A DNA stretch of 64,000 bases from Aspidapion aeneum (lineage: Eukaryota; Arthropoda; Insecta; Coleoptera; Brentidae), in the NCBI GenBank assembly GCA_963576565.1, contig OY755039.1, positions 136,991,869 through 137,055,868 on the forward strand. Reading direction: 5' to 3'. The translations under genes were made by a program, and so were the position numbers. Positions 1 through 13,255 of this stretch are shown here, in pieces (position 1 is the stretch's first letter; every line of letters starts with the position of its first letter). The notes beneath the pieces are model-generated. The model did not search any database. It saw only the letters and a program-made list of their open reading frames with translations, and had not been told where the DNA came from.

Positions 1-3000
1 TTTGAATGTATTTTTCTCGACAACCATTACATCTACAACTGTAATATTTTCAGGTTAGTATAAGGGACTCCGTAGCTTCTTCGTGGCACAGTATCAACCA
101 AATGTTTTTTTTTTGAAATTTTTGGTGAAAATTTTTCTGACCAAAGGGGTACCCAAAAAGTGCAGTTTTTAATTTTTTTAAATTGTTAACTTTGTCAAAA
201 TATATATTATAATACATTAATTAAATTGAACTTCTCGGGGCCCTCTATACAACGATATAAAAGATAAAGGACAGGTGTTTATAATAATGCCGAGAGAGGC
301 CGCCAAAGTCACTTCAGTTTTGAGTTTTGGCAACTTAAACTTTTATTTATTTCATACAAATTCAAACCCTAAGAACAACTTTTGGGGTCTTTTTTATTTC
401 TTTGTGAGGCAAGCAATAAAAATATAACAATTGTTTTAACATATATCCAATAGCAAAAAAGTTGACTTTTTTTAAAATTTTTTGAAAATGTTTAACTTTG
501 AATGTATTTTTCTCGATAACCATTACATCTACGACTGTAATATTTTCAGGTTAGTATAAGGGACTCTGTAGCTTCTTCGTGGCACAGTATCAACCAAATG
601 TTTTTTTGAAATTTTTGGTGAAAATTTTCCTGACCAAAGGGGTACCCAAAAAGTGCAGTTTTTTAATTTTTTAAAATTGTTAACTTGGTAAAAATATATA
701 TTATAATACATTAAATTAAACTTCTCGGGGCCCTCTATACAACGATATAAAAGATAAAGGACAGGTGTGTATAATAATGCCGAGAGAGGCCGCCAAAGTC
801 ACTTCAGTTTTGAGTTTTGGCAACTTAAACTTTTTTATACAAATTCAAACTATAAGACCAACTTTTGGGGTCTTTTTTATTTCTTTGTGAGGCAAGCAAT
901 AAAAATATAACAATTGTTTTAACGTATATCCAATAGCAAAAAAGTTGACTTTTTTTTTAAATTTTTTGAAAATTTTCAACTTTGAATGTATTTTTCTCGA
1001 TAACCATTACATCTACGACTGTAATATTTTCAGGTTAATATAAGGGACTCCGTAGCTTCTTCGTCGCACAGTATCAACCAAATGTTTTTTTTGAAATTTT
1101 TGGTGAAAATTTTCCTGACCAAAGGGGTACCCAAAAGGGTACCCAAAAGGGTACCCAAAAGGGTACCCAAAAGGGTACCCAAAAGGGTACCCAAAAGGGT
1201 ACCCAAAAGGGTACCCAAAAGGGTACCCAAAAGGGTACCCAAAAAGTGTAGTTTTTTAATTTTTTTAAATTGTTAACTTTGTAAAAATATATATTATAAT
1301 ACATTAAATTAAACTTCTCGGGATCCTCTATATAGCAATATAAAAGGTAAAGGATTCATGTTTATATTAATGCCGAGAAAGGCCGCCAAAGTCACTTCAG
1401 TTTTGAGTTTTGGCAACTTAAACTATTATTTATTTCATACAAATTCAAACCATAAGACCAACTTTTGGGGTCTTTTTTATTTCTTTGTGAGGCAAGCAAT
1501 AAAAATATAACAATTGTTTTAACGTATATCCAATAGCAAAAAAGTTGACTTTTTTTTAAATTTTTTGAAAATGTTTAACTTTGAATGTATTTTTTTCGAT
1601 AACCATTACATCTACGACTGTAATATTTTCAGGTTAATATAAGGGACTCCCTAGCTTCTTCGTGGCACAGTATCAACCAAATGTTTTTTTTGAAATTTTT
1701 GGTGAAAATTTTCCTGACCAAAGGGGTACCCAAAAAGTGCAGTTTTTTAATTTTTTAAAATTGTTAACTTTGTAAAAATATTTATTATAATACATTAAAT
1801 TAAACTTCTCGGGGCCCTCTATACAACGATATAAAAGATAAAGGACAGGTGTTTATAATAATGCCGAGAGAGGCCGCCAAAGTCACTTCAGTTTTGAGTT
1901 TTGGCAACTTAAACTTTTATTTATTTCATACAAATTCAAACCATAAGACCAACTTTTGGGGTATTTTTTATTTCTTTGTGAGGCAAGCAATAAAAATATA
2001 ACAATTGTATTAACGTACATCCAATAGCAAAAAAGTTGACTTTTTTTTTAAATTTTTTGAAAATGTTCAACTTTGAATGTATTTTTCTCAAAAACCATTA
2101 CATCTACGACTGTAATATTTTCAGGTTAATATAAGGGACTCCCTAGCTTATTCGTGGCACAGTATCAACCAAATGTTTTTTTTTGAAATTTTTGGTGAAA
2201 ATTTTCCTGACCAAAGGGGTACCCAAAAAGTGCAGTTTTTTAATTTTTTTTTAAATTGTTAACTTTGTAAAAATATATATTATAATACATTAAATTAAAC
2301 TTCTCGGGGCCCTCTATACAACGATATAAAAGATAAAGGACAGGTGTTTATAATAATGCCGAGAAAGGCCGCCAAAGTCACTTCAGTTTTGAGTTTTGGC
2401 AACTTAAACTTTTATTTATTTCATACAAATTCAAACCATAAGACCAACTTTTGGGGTCTTTTTTATTTCTTCGTGAGGCAAGCAATAAAACTATAACAAT
2501 TGTTTTAACGTATATCCAATAGCAAAAAAATTGACTTTTTTTTAAATTTTTTGAAAATGTTCAACTTTTAAATGTATTTTTCTCGATAACCATTACATCT
2601 ACAACTGTAATATTTTCAGGTTAGTATAAGGGACTCCGTAGCTTCTTCGTGGCACAGTATCAACCAAATGTTTTTTTTGAAATTTTGGATGAAAATTTTC
2701 CTGACAAAAAGTGCAGTTTTTTTATTTTTTTAAATTGTTTACATTGTAAAATTGTATATATTATAATACATTAAATTAAACTTCTCGGAGCCCTCTATAC
2801 AACGATATAAAAGATAAAGGACAGGTGTTTATAATAATGCCGAGATTCATTTCAGTTTTGAGCTTTGGCAACTTAAACTTTTATTTATTTCAAACCATAA
2901 GACCAACTTTTGGGGTCTTCTTTATTTCTTCGTGAGGCAAGCAATAAAAATATAACAATTGTTTTAACGTATATAGAATAGCAAAAAAGTAGACTTTTTT

Positions 3001-3039
3001 TTTTAATTTGAAAATTTTCAACTTTCGAATGTATTTTTC
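1..3039. repeat. Tandem array of ~0.5-kb units (satellite-like)
   Basis: Six near-identical units follow one another. The motif TTTGAATGTATTTTTCTCGA, or a close variant, recurs near 1, 497, 981, 1580, 2072 and 2567, and a truncated unit ends at about 3039. Each unit carries the same landmarks in order: CAACCAAATG, GGGGTACCC, CTTCTCGGGGCCCTC and GCCGAGAGAGGCCGCC. Spacing is about 490 bp except for the third unit, which is longer because of an internal minisatellite. No coding capacity is conserved between units. The array continues off the left edge, so its full size is unknown. Confidence 0.93.
1126..1241. repeat. 12-bp minisatellite (GGGTACCCAAAA) x10 inside one array unit
   Basis: The single GGGGTACCCAAAA motif present in neighbouring units is expanded here to ten head-to-tail copies of a 12-bp unit containing the GGTACC palindrome. 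Because 12 is a multiple of 3, all frames stay open and give artificial peptides such as (VPKR)n and (GTLL)n. These are not genes. Confidence 0.95.
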
Positions 3040-3165
3040 TGTGGTGGTGCAGGTGCAGAGTCCCCATACACATCATCCAGTTCGATTTTGATCTCATCGT
3101 CCGTTTTCGTTTTTAAAAACAAGAATCTAATCACTGCGCGGTATTCGATTTTATTAATTTTTGTA
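3040..3165 (-). pseudogene. Mariner-type transposase N-terminal helix-turn-helix fragment
   Basis: Read on the minus strand, this gives a continuous stretch containing RAVIRFLFL, DDEIKIELDDVYGD and SAPAP. The pattern 'RAVIKFL...EI...L..VYGDSAP' is typical of the first helix-turn-helix (HTH_48 type) of mariner/SETMAR-like transposases, which binds the terminal repeats. The frame runs into array sequence at 3040 and stops seven codons later. No catalytic domain follows. It is therefore a broken fragment cut by the satellite array. The family call rests on remembered motif similarity. Confidence 0.6.
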
Positions 3166-3793
3166 AAAATGCAAAATCTGTTTGCCTTCAATCACTGTCA
3201 AGTACAAACGATTATAATATATATTATAATCTATAATCTTTGGTACAAACTAAGTGACGTGACGCAGTTCTCTGAAAATTTGACAGAAGTCACTTGAAAG
3301 ATAGTTTTTACGAAAAACAATTGCATTTGTTCCTAGCGCCGCCAACTCTTGCCGAGGCTGATTATTTCTCAGGCTTTTTGATTTGATTTTCGAAACCAGT
3401 TTTTAACATTTTCTTTAAAATGACATTTCACACGTAGAGTGTGAATGTGGTAAAGGTCAATTTACCGTGGTCTGGTCGAATAATTATCAAATTATACCAG
3501 ATTTCTAAAATCAGTTAAGTAGAGCTCTATCGCGTTACAAGAGCTGCCAACCTTTTTTTTAAGTAGAACATATTTAAAGAGTTACCATGCAAAAGTAGAT
3601 AAATCCATGTTTTCCATATGGACTTATATCGAATTTTGCATGATCGCTCCTCAGGCGCTCTAAAGAACCGCATTTGCTCATAAATATTTTCAAGGCTTCA
3701 GCTGCGCATGACAATAACTGCGCGATTTTGCCATACCTTGTTTTTTTTATGCTCGGTTTCTATTTTATGTTTTAATTTTTTGGTTTTTATTTG
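3166..3793. other. AT-rich upstream flank of PPME1, no gene seen
   Basis: This stretch lies between the mariner fragment and the predicted PPME1 promoter. I see no coding exon, no tandem repeat and no TE termini in it. Confidence 0.6.
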
Positions 3794-3829
3794 ATATATA
3801 TATATTCGTGAGTTTTTCTTTTGTCAGTT
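3794..3829 (+). promoter_or_regulatory. Candidate PPME1 core promoter: TATA-like tract and TCAGTT initiator
   Basis: A TATATATATA run at about 3794-3805 lies roughly 30 bases upstream of TCAGTT at 3824-3829. TCAGTY is the arthropod initiator consensus, with the A at 3826 as the expected +1. The first ATG of PPME1 follows 58 bases later. A CTTCCAG at 3864-3870 could instead be the acceptor of a 5'UTR intron, in which case the true promoter lies further upstream. Confidence 0.4.
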
Positions 3830-3883
3830 GTAGTTTTTTAAGAATTTCTATTTTAAAATTTTGCTTCCAGTTACTCCTAAAAC

Positions 3884-4002
3884 ATGAAAGACATGCGTCG
3901 AGCAGTATTAGGAAGAAGTCTTCCAGATAAGAAGCCGATGAACAAGTTGTCAGTGGCAAAACCAAACTTTACTCCTGTTAAATGGATGGAATATTTTGAC
4001 AG
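3884..4002 (+). CDS. PPME1: PPME1 exon 1
   Basis: Codes for residues 1-39 plus two bases of codon 40. It contains the N-terminal motif NFTPVKWMEYF, equivalent to 'FSPVPWSQYF' in mammals. The donor is AG|GTGCATAAG, phase 2. The region before the hydrolase core is short and basic, as in the family. Confidence 0.92.
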
Positions 4003-7000
4003 GTGCATAAGTAGAAAATCACTAGGGTGTCTTTATCTTGAGATAGGACGATTTCTGCAATTTAATTAATATCAGATTTCTTAAATTCTTTTTGGTGTCT
4101 TCTCAAAATTTGCAGCTGACTGATGAATTTACGCAATTAAGCAAGCAAGCAATAAATTGACAGTAGGGAACCAAAAAATCGAATCCTTTAAAAACAATTA
4201 AAATCGTAAGGTATTATCATAAGAAACTTCCTAGAAAAAGAAAAATTCCAATAACAATTAAACTACCTGAGAAATAAAGGTTTAAAATTTGAATAACTTG
4301 ACCTGTTCTTAAAACGCGCTGCCATTGGTTGTGACGTCACGTCTTTGGATCTCGATCCATGTGACCGTTAACCGACATTGAAACAACACGTAAATAATTG
4401 ATATTGTACTTATTGGAGCTTTGAACGTGATGTTCAGTTATTTCCGGACGTAGTTTTGTCTAAATTTTCTTAATTTAGTGTTTTGTGATTCTGTTAAAGA
4501 CTGAAAATGGTTGATGCGGGGTTTATAAAAGGACAATCAGGCAATTTACCTAGAGTTGATATGTTTATGACTGCATTATACATTAAAAATTCGGAGGATT
4601 TATATATATAACCATACTAATAAGTCTTATTAAAAATAAGTATATTAATTAAGTAGGTACCCATTTAAAACACTGTTTAGAATGAGCTCTATAAACACTA
4701 GTGCTGATTTATTTTCATTTATACCTACCCACATAGGTACAGAGTGGTCACTTTTGATAGGAAACGCCCATTTCTAGAGAAGATAGAAAAAAACTAACCT
4801 ACATGTTACGAGCTTTTTGTTAAAACATTAATGCCGAAAACCGCACATCGATATCTTAAACTACTTTCAAGATATATATTTTCAAGTTGGTGCATTTTCG
4901 ACCCACCCCCGTAATTTTTTTATTAATGAATATTTTTTATTACTGTAAAAAGATTCCTGAGGCACTTTTTTAAGAGCAATTCAACTGTCAAATTAAATTT
5001 TATCTGTCACTTTTAGTTTTTGAGATATTACATAAGGTTTGTATTTTTCTTATGGAATGACCTTTTTTTTATTCGATTTTTGAAATCAGCGTAATTTTTT
5101 TTTAAATGACATGTCACACTTAATATTTTATTTTTTATTTTTTTTATTGTTTTTTATATTTTTAGTTTTTAGTTACCTCTTACCTTTTTTTTTAGTTTGC
5201 TGAATAAGAATTGGTTTAAATTATTTTTAAATTATTAAAAAAAAATAAATAAATAAGAAGTAATAAAAAAATATAAATATAAAAAAATATAAAAAAATTA
5301 AAAAATTAAATATTAAGTGTGAAACATCATTTTAAAGGAAATTTTACGCTAATTTTAAAAATCGAATAAAATAAGGATCAATCCATAAGTAAAATATAAA
5401 CTTTATGTAATATCTCAAAAACTAAAAGTGACAAATAAACTTTAATTTGACAGTTGAATTGCTCTTAAAAAAGTGCCTAAAGAATGTTTTAACAGAAATA
5501 CAAAATATTCATAAATAAAAATCTTATGAACCGAATGGCCGTTATACTCATAAGGGTCCCGGGATTTTTCTAAGGAGTGACGTCACAGCGGCTGGCGCGC
5601 ATTTTGCTGTGTTTGAATATACCAGTCAGCGATTCCAACTTTAATTATTTATTGTAAAATAAGTATTGCGATTTAAAGGCTGATATTTGGTATAATGCGT
5701 TTTCATACAGAAACACACATTTTAGTAAAATAAAAAAAAAATGGGCAAGTTCCCTGTTGTCGACTAATTACGCAAACCTTAATTTCCATAAGCCGTTTTC
5801 TTATCAAAACCAGCGTAAATTCGGACAAAGATTCTGAAATGTCGACTTTGGAAAAAATAATAAGAAAGTTGGGTCCAAAATATTCAATGAAAACTATTTT
5901 CGAGAGCCCCGTAAAAAATGTCATTCTAGACACTTTAGGGGCCTATAAAACTCAAACGGTTTAATTTAGAGCAAAATGACTTTGACATTCCTATCTTAGT
6001 TTTTGATAAAGTATCTAATGTCATTTACAGGGTGAAACAAAAATTTTTAAAAAAATCAGAAATTTCCATATTCCAGAAAGATTATCATTTTTGATTCACC
6101 CCGTAGGTGACATCATTAGATACCTTCTCAAAAACTAAGATAGGAATGTCAAAGTCATTTTGCTCTAGGTTAAACCGTTTGAGTTTTATAGGCCCCTAAA
6201 GTGTCTATGAATGGCATTTTTCACGGGGCTCTAACTCGAAAACTATTGACAATACAGCCATGGTGCCTGAAATAAAATTACTTAGAATTATTGGTGGAAT
6301 CCAAATATATAATAAAATACAGGGTGTCCGATTTGAAAAAATAAAGTTGACATCGGTAGAGCCTTTTTGGCACACCCTGTACAATAAAGAGTTGCATCAG
6401 GATTTGTCCCCCTCAAAAGCAAAAGACGTGTCCGAGCATTTTTTAATTTAATTACAAAAAAAAGAGAAAAGCTAGGTATAGTTTTTGCAAAGTCAGTTGA
6501 ACAAAGGTTAAAGCCGACCATCGGCATATCCTTTAAAGAAAGTGACATGGGCGGCGGTAGATATACTCTTGAAAATTATTTCATTTAATTACGGCGTAAA
6601 CTAAAGAAATAAAAATAAATAATAAAACTTTCTATTCCTACACCTACAGAAACGACACTGATTTATTTTCTAACTCTGCATACTGCCGACTAAAAGGGTC
6701 CCGAAAAGCACACCCGAACGCAATTAAAAGCGCATCTCAAAAAAATCTGCCAATCAGATGCCGTCTATCCACCTGTGCCGGGTCGGTGAGAAAACAAATA
6801 CTTTGTGCTCGGACCGCAAAGAGCAGCGTCTTTTCTCTGTCGGTAGGGTTGAAATTATACCAGGAAGATTTTATATGAATTTGGATAACTTTTGAAGGGC
6901 AGATTGAAGCAAAATTTCATGAAATCGATAGAACCCCGTATTAGGAGCAGTTCAGGTGACATTGCAAAAACTATACAAACTTTTCGTTGGACCACCCTGT

Positions 7001-10000
7001 ATAACTTTTTTAAAAATTGACAAAAGGCACTAAATGATTTTGTATCGAAAATCGGCGAAACTTGTAAACTGAGAACTAGGCTTAAGTTTCCAAATGTACC
7101 ACTTTTGACCGGTTGTGTATGTATTAAGCACCTACTAACTTTATTTTAAAAGCAATAAAGTGTGTAACGTTGTCGGCATTTAATAGCGAGATTCTATTGT
7201 GATATTTAAGTCACAATTTTTTTTCCAACTTCGGCAAATTGTACTTGAAAATTAATTTTTCGCATGTGTCGTCCTAAAATTAGTAATCCAATAATTTAAG
7301 AGGTTTTAAATAAAACTCAAATATTTTTTTAAAATATTTTAGTGCCGAATACATAGAAACCGACTCAGGAAAACACCATATTTACTCAAAAGGTAATAAG
7401 GGACCCATTTTACTATGCTTACACGGAGGTGGCTACAGCGGTCTGACCTGGGCCCTTTTTGCCAAGGAAATCTCACAAGACATTGAATGTCGGATTAAAG
7501 CTATCGATTTTAGAGGTTAGTTCAATATTAACTATCCTTTGTTAGAAATCCAGTACACTGAAAAAAACCCATCATGGCAAGGCCGCTACATCGTGTATTT
7601 CATCTATATTAAACTGACCTTTATAATTAATTAAATTACGATTGACTAGAATTAACAATTTTCACATATTTAATACAAATATATCACACACACATTTATT
7701 ATTTGAATAAAATTCTTGAGTATTGTATATACTTTATAGAGTATAGGCACTGTAAGTAGTGTAGGGGTAAGTAGTGTGGCAGGTACTGTAAGTACTGTAG
7801 CAAGTACTGTAAGTACTGTAGTAGGAACTGTAAGTCCTGCAGCAGGCACTGTAAGTAGTGTGGCAGGTACTGCAAGCAGTACTATAGCAGGTACTGTAAG
7901 AACTGTAGCAGGTACGGTAAGTAGTGTAGTAGCTACCATAAGTAATGTAGAATGTACTGTAAGGACTGTAGCAGGTACTATAAGTACTGTAGCAGGTACT
8001 GTAAGTCCAGTATAGGTTCTGTGAGTACTGTACAGGTACTGTAAGAGTCTGTAGACAATTTTGTACACCTACTGTAAAGGGGCCTACAGACACGCGAGCA
8101 TTTCTTGAGATTAGTACGCGAACTAATCTCTAGAGATTAGTACGCGCGAACTAATCTCTGGGAATCGCCTACACACACGAAGACAAAATTAAACGTTCTA
8201 AACATAAACACGATATTATCAATGCGTTTTGCCTAGACACCGAGAGATTTGCTCGCGTATTTTGTGCGCGCGAACTAATCTTCGAGAGATATTTTACGCG
8301 GATATTGTCTACATACGAAGAGATTAGTATGCGCAAACTTGTACGCGCGTACTAATCTCTGGAAATGCTCGCGTGTCTGTAGGCCCCTTAAGACTATATG
8401 ACCCCTCGTTGAGTATTAAAATCAAATAATTTCTATAATAGGATCACACACACATTTATTATTTGAATAAAATGCTTGAGTATCGAGGGGTCAACCAGTT
8501 ATCAAAATTACAGTACTGTAGATACTGCAAGTACTGTAGTAAGTACTGTAGCAGGTACGGTAAGTACTGTAAAGGTACTGTAGCTACTGTAAACATACTG
8601 TAGCTACTGTAAACGTACTGTAGCTACTGTAAAGGTACTGTAGCTACTGGTAAGGTACTGTAGCTACTTTAAAGGTACAGTAGCTACTGTAAAGGTATCT
8701 TTACAGTAGCTACAGTAGCTTTCAGTTGTTAAAGTACCGTTACAGTAGCTACAGTACCTTTACAGTAGCTACAGTACCTTTACAGTAGCTACAGTACCTT
8801 TACAGTACCTTTACAGTAGCTATAGTACCTTTACAGTAGCTACAGTACCTTTACAGTAGCTACAGTACCTTTACAGTAGCTACAGTATCTCTACAGTAGC
8901 TAAAGTATCTCTACAGCAGCTACAGTACCGTTACAGTACCTTTACAGTAGCTACAGTACCTTTACAGTAGCTACAGTACCTTTACAGTAGCTACAGTACC
9001 TTTACAGTAGCTACAGTACCTTTACAGTAGCTACAGTACCTTTACAGTAGCTACAGTACCTTTACAGTAGCTATAGTACCTTTACAGTAGCTACAGTACC
9101 TTTACAGTAGCTACAGTACCTTTACAGTAGCTACAGTATCTCTACAGTAGCTAAAGTATCTCTACAGCAGCTACAGTACCGTTGCAGTAGCTACAGACCT
9201 TTACAGTAGCTACAGTACCTTTACAGTAGCTACAGTACCTTTACAGTAGCTACAGTACCTTTACAGTAACTACAGTATCTTTAGAGTAGCTACAGCACCT
9301 TTACAGTAGCTACAGTAAAGGTACTGTAGCTACTGTAAAGGTACTGTAGCATGTGTAGAGGTACTGTAGCTACTGAAAAGGTACTGTAGCTACTGTAAAG
9401 GTACTGCAGCCCATCCCATATGCTAATATCAAAAAATAAATACAAAAAACTTTTTAAAAAAATGTTTTTTGCCACGGGTTTGGTGTTTAAGGTATAAAAG
9501 CAGACGTTTATCTTATTACACTTTTAAAAACATCGTCACCAAATCAAGGTCTTGGCTAAACTAATTAACAGTCTGCTTCGATTTCAAGACGCTTGGGCCT
9601 GTCTACATAAAATTAAAGCACACAATAAAATGATCTGAACTTTTTATAAGGTTTCGGAGTTGTAGAAAATTTTACCCGCTTAATTTGATAATTACTACCC
9701 CCAAAAAATAAAGGTTTTTTTCAGTGACTGGTTCTAAGAGTAAGAGAATTTTTCTACTGTATACTACATAAAATTTTAAAATTGCTCTACATATTTTCAG
9801 GTCATGGAAATACGAAAACAAATGACGACTCTGATCTCTCAGTAGAAACATTAACAAATGATGTTAAAGAGATAGCAACAAAATTGATTGAGAAGGAACA
9901 AACAAAAATAGTCCTAATAGGGCATAGTATGGGCGGTGCCATTGCCGTACACGCTTGCTATGGTATAAAGGATTTAGCAGGACTTTGTGTCATTGATGTG

Positions 10001-13000
10001 GTGGAGGGCACAGGTAAGTCAGTAAATTAATAACTCTTTATTTGTTGCTCTAGTTATGCCTAATAGAACAAAGCTAAACAAATACAAATACTCAATCGAC
10101 TCAAACAAATATCTACAGTTAAATTTTAAAGGAAAAAACATTAAACCCAAATACATTTAAAAAAAGCATATTAAAATTCCTATGCAATACGCATTTCAAC
10201 AGAGAGAACTAACGGTTTTATTTATGACCGCATTTCACCCGTTTAAACGCACCGGAAAACGATTACTGCTGTAGTTGCAGGGATGCCGCGAAACTGAAAG
10301 CATAAGACATCTGCTGTGTGAATGCCCTAGCCTTACCACGACGAAATGTCTTCCTTACTTCCAAGATATAGAAGTCGGTGCGCTTCCCAGATTTATTAAC
10401 AGCTTAGGCTGGTTTAGTTAAGCACTTAAGCTCTCTTTGGAAATCGCATAAATTCTCATAATACCGGGGATTTCCAGATATTTGAAAGGTCCCTTTCGAG
10501 CCCACATGTTGAATGAATTTAATTATTTGTTCATTTTTCTTTTTAAAATTGCAAGATATTTCATAATTTCCCAGAAATTGGTAAAATTTGTTACAAGTTC
10601 CAGAAAAACAGCCAGGTATTTTTTATAATTTTCGGAAAATCGCTAGTTTTTTGCGATTTTTAGTATGATTTAAGTTATATTATTGCGATTTTTTTAAACC
10701 CAAAAGAGCTCAATAAAAATGAAACATTGACCATGAAATTTGATTCACTTTATCCAAAAGTTTATTATATCCGGGTTAATTTTATGGGAAATTGTATTTG
10801 AAAAAGCGTTTATTATAACCAAGTGTTGACTTTAAACATGTTTGCTATATCCAAACTCCACTGTAATTCAATTTTTTATAGCTTTGGACGCCCTGGCCTC
10901 AATGCAAAGTATACTAAGAGGAAGGCCCTCAACGTTCAAGAGTATAGCTCACGCTATCCAGTGGTGTTTTAAAGGTGGTCAGTGTCACAACTTGGAAGCT
11001 GCGAGAGTGTCTATGCCCGGACAAATTGTTAATATGACTACAGGTAAGCATGTATGAGAAAGCTAGCGCCATCTGCAGAGCAGTAGTAGTAGTAGTGGTG
11101 GGGTTGACCCGCAGGTCTGACAAGTAGGCCAGAGTAGGCCCTTTTTGCCATGCCCCAAGTCTGTCCCTTAACCCACTCTCTGCACTTCCCTTTGATGGTC
11201 GGGTAACTCATTGGGCCTTCCTGTTCTCTTTACAAAGTCCAGTAAATCTGCCCATTTGAGCATATGCAGTTCTTCCTCGCTCAGAGTTGGCGCTCCGAGT
11301 GCCTGTTGTCTCATCCTTGCGTAGGCCTCGCATTCTGCCACGAGGTGTCTTGATGTCTCTTCTTCCTGTCCACAGGCTGTGCAGGTAGGGTCATTCTCGA
11401 CTCCTATACGTGTCATGTGCTTCATCAACCGGTTATGTCCGGTTAGAGTACCTATCAGCAGTCCGACGTCTTTTCGTGTCCGTCCCAGCATCCATCTAAT
11501 TCTGGTCGCTTTTGGACGGTCTACGAATTCTCTGGTCTGTCTGCAACCCGTTCCTGTTTCCCAGAAGTTTTGCACTTGTCTTTTTGTCACGCCCAAAAGT
11601 GGCTCCGGTCCTACATAGGCGGTTCCTGCCCCGAGTCGTGCGAGTTCGTCCGCCTTCTCGTTGCCTGGTACCCCCGTATGTCCCGGAACCCAAACCAGCG
11701 TCACCCGTTTGCCATCGCTTAGGGTCTCCAGCGCCTCTGCGCATTCTTCCACCAAGCCGTCAGCAATCTTGGGTGCGTTTAGCGCCTTCAGGGTGGCTTG
11801 ACTGTCAGAGCATATATATATAAGCTCCTCTTCGCTGTTCCGAACCTCTTCTAGGGTTGCCGCCATTATTATGGCGATGACTTCTGCTTGAAAAACAGTA
11901 GTCTGCTCACCGAGCGAGTAGCTCTTCTGAACTTCTAGTTTTTCCACGTATACTCCCGCTCCTGTGGTTTGCCTCTCTGATAGTTTGGATCCATCAGTGT
12001 GGCAAACTAAAGCGCTCTCCTCAAACATCATTTCGTCTCTCTGCCACGCTTCCCTGTCAGGGTTGTGGATTTTGTACCTCTTCTCGAGCCTCCAAGGTAC
12101 GTGTGCTCTGCTGACCGTCATTGACGTGAGGGGGATTTCTCTAATTGTCAGCTCTTCTATAGCTAGATGACCAGCTGTTTCGCCCCTTCCTCTTCACTGA
12201 CCCGTGTCCCTTAGACGTAGGTAGGTCCCCATCGCCTCCCTCTTGATCCAAGTTGGTAGCGATGGTAGTTCCAGAATTGTCTCTAGGGCCAGGATCGGGG
12301 TAGTTCTCATAGCTCCGGTTATCCCTCTACACATCAGCCCCTGTAGGCTCCTGAGTTTTAGGGATGTGGTCGTTTTCTCCACTGCCGGCCACCAGACTAT
12401 GGATCCGTATTGGCAGAGCATCTTGTTCAAGTTCTTTTATTCAGGTGTAGGATAAAATTATAAATTCAATTATAGGCCCAATGGCAACCTTTTCGTAAAA
12501 CCAACGTAATACTAATGCATTGATAGAACATATTTTATCCCTTCTTCTTACAATAGACACACCAAACATACATAATTATCTCGGATCCATCTACATATAT
12601 ATTTTTTACAACCGATGCGAAGCTAATAGTAAAACAGAATACAAACCATTTTTTGACAGTTATCAACTGGTTATCTTACCAATAAAATACTCTGCCAATA
12701 TATGGGCCCCTAAGCTCACACTATGTACTATAGTTATAGTGTACGTGTGAGCTAATATAACTAACAACTGTAATATATGTTATTCAACTCCAGACTAAAT
12801 TACCTCTCGTTTGATACCACACAAGCCATGGTTTGACTTAAACTGAAATTTTTAAAACTCCCCCCCCCCCATAAAAAAACAAAAATTAAAATGTATTTTG
12901 TTCAACTCCAGACTCAATTACCTTTCGTTTGATATCACACATGCCATATTTTCACGTAAACTCTAATTTTTGAAATCTACCCCCACCCTTTTTTTTAACT

Positions 13001-13224
13001 AAAATTTATTTTGTTTAACTCCACACTTAATTACCTTTCGTTTAATATCACACACGCCATCTTTTCACATAAACTCTAATTTTTGAAATCTACGCCCACC
13101 CTTTTACTTGGCTTGTGCTCGGTGGATTTTGTTCATTTTTAAATGGGACCATCTCGACCCAAGACAGGTACCAAATTTCATTGAAATCGGGCAAGCGGTT
13201 TTTGAGTTATGCGCGTCGGTCGTT

Positions 13225-13255
<31 letters not shown>

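Noticed and set aside
1030..1304. Open frames giving (GTLL)n, (WVPF)n and (VPKR)n peptides
   Set aside because: They are produced on both strands by the 12-bp minisatellite, whose period is a multiple of three. No start context or conservation outside the repeat.
7670..8093. 132- and 119-residue frames rich in TVPATVL or TYSTCYS
   Set aside because: Artefacts of the 21-bp minisatellite, open on both strands simultaneously.
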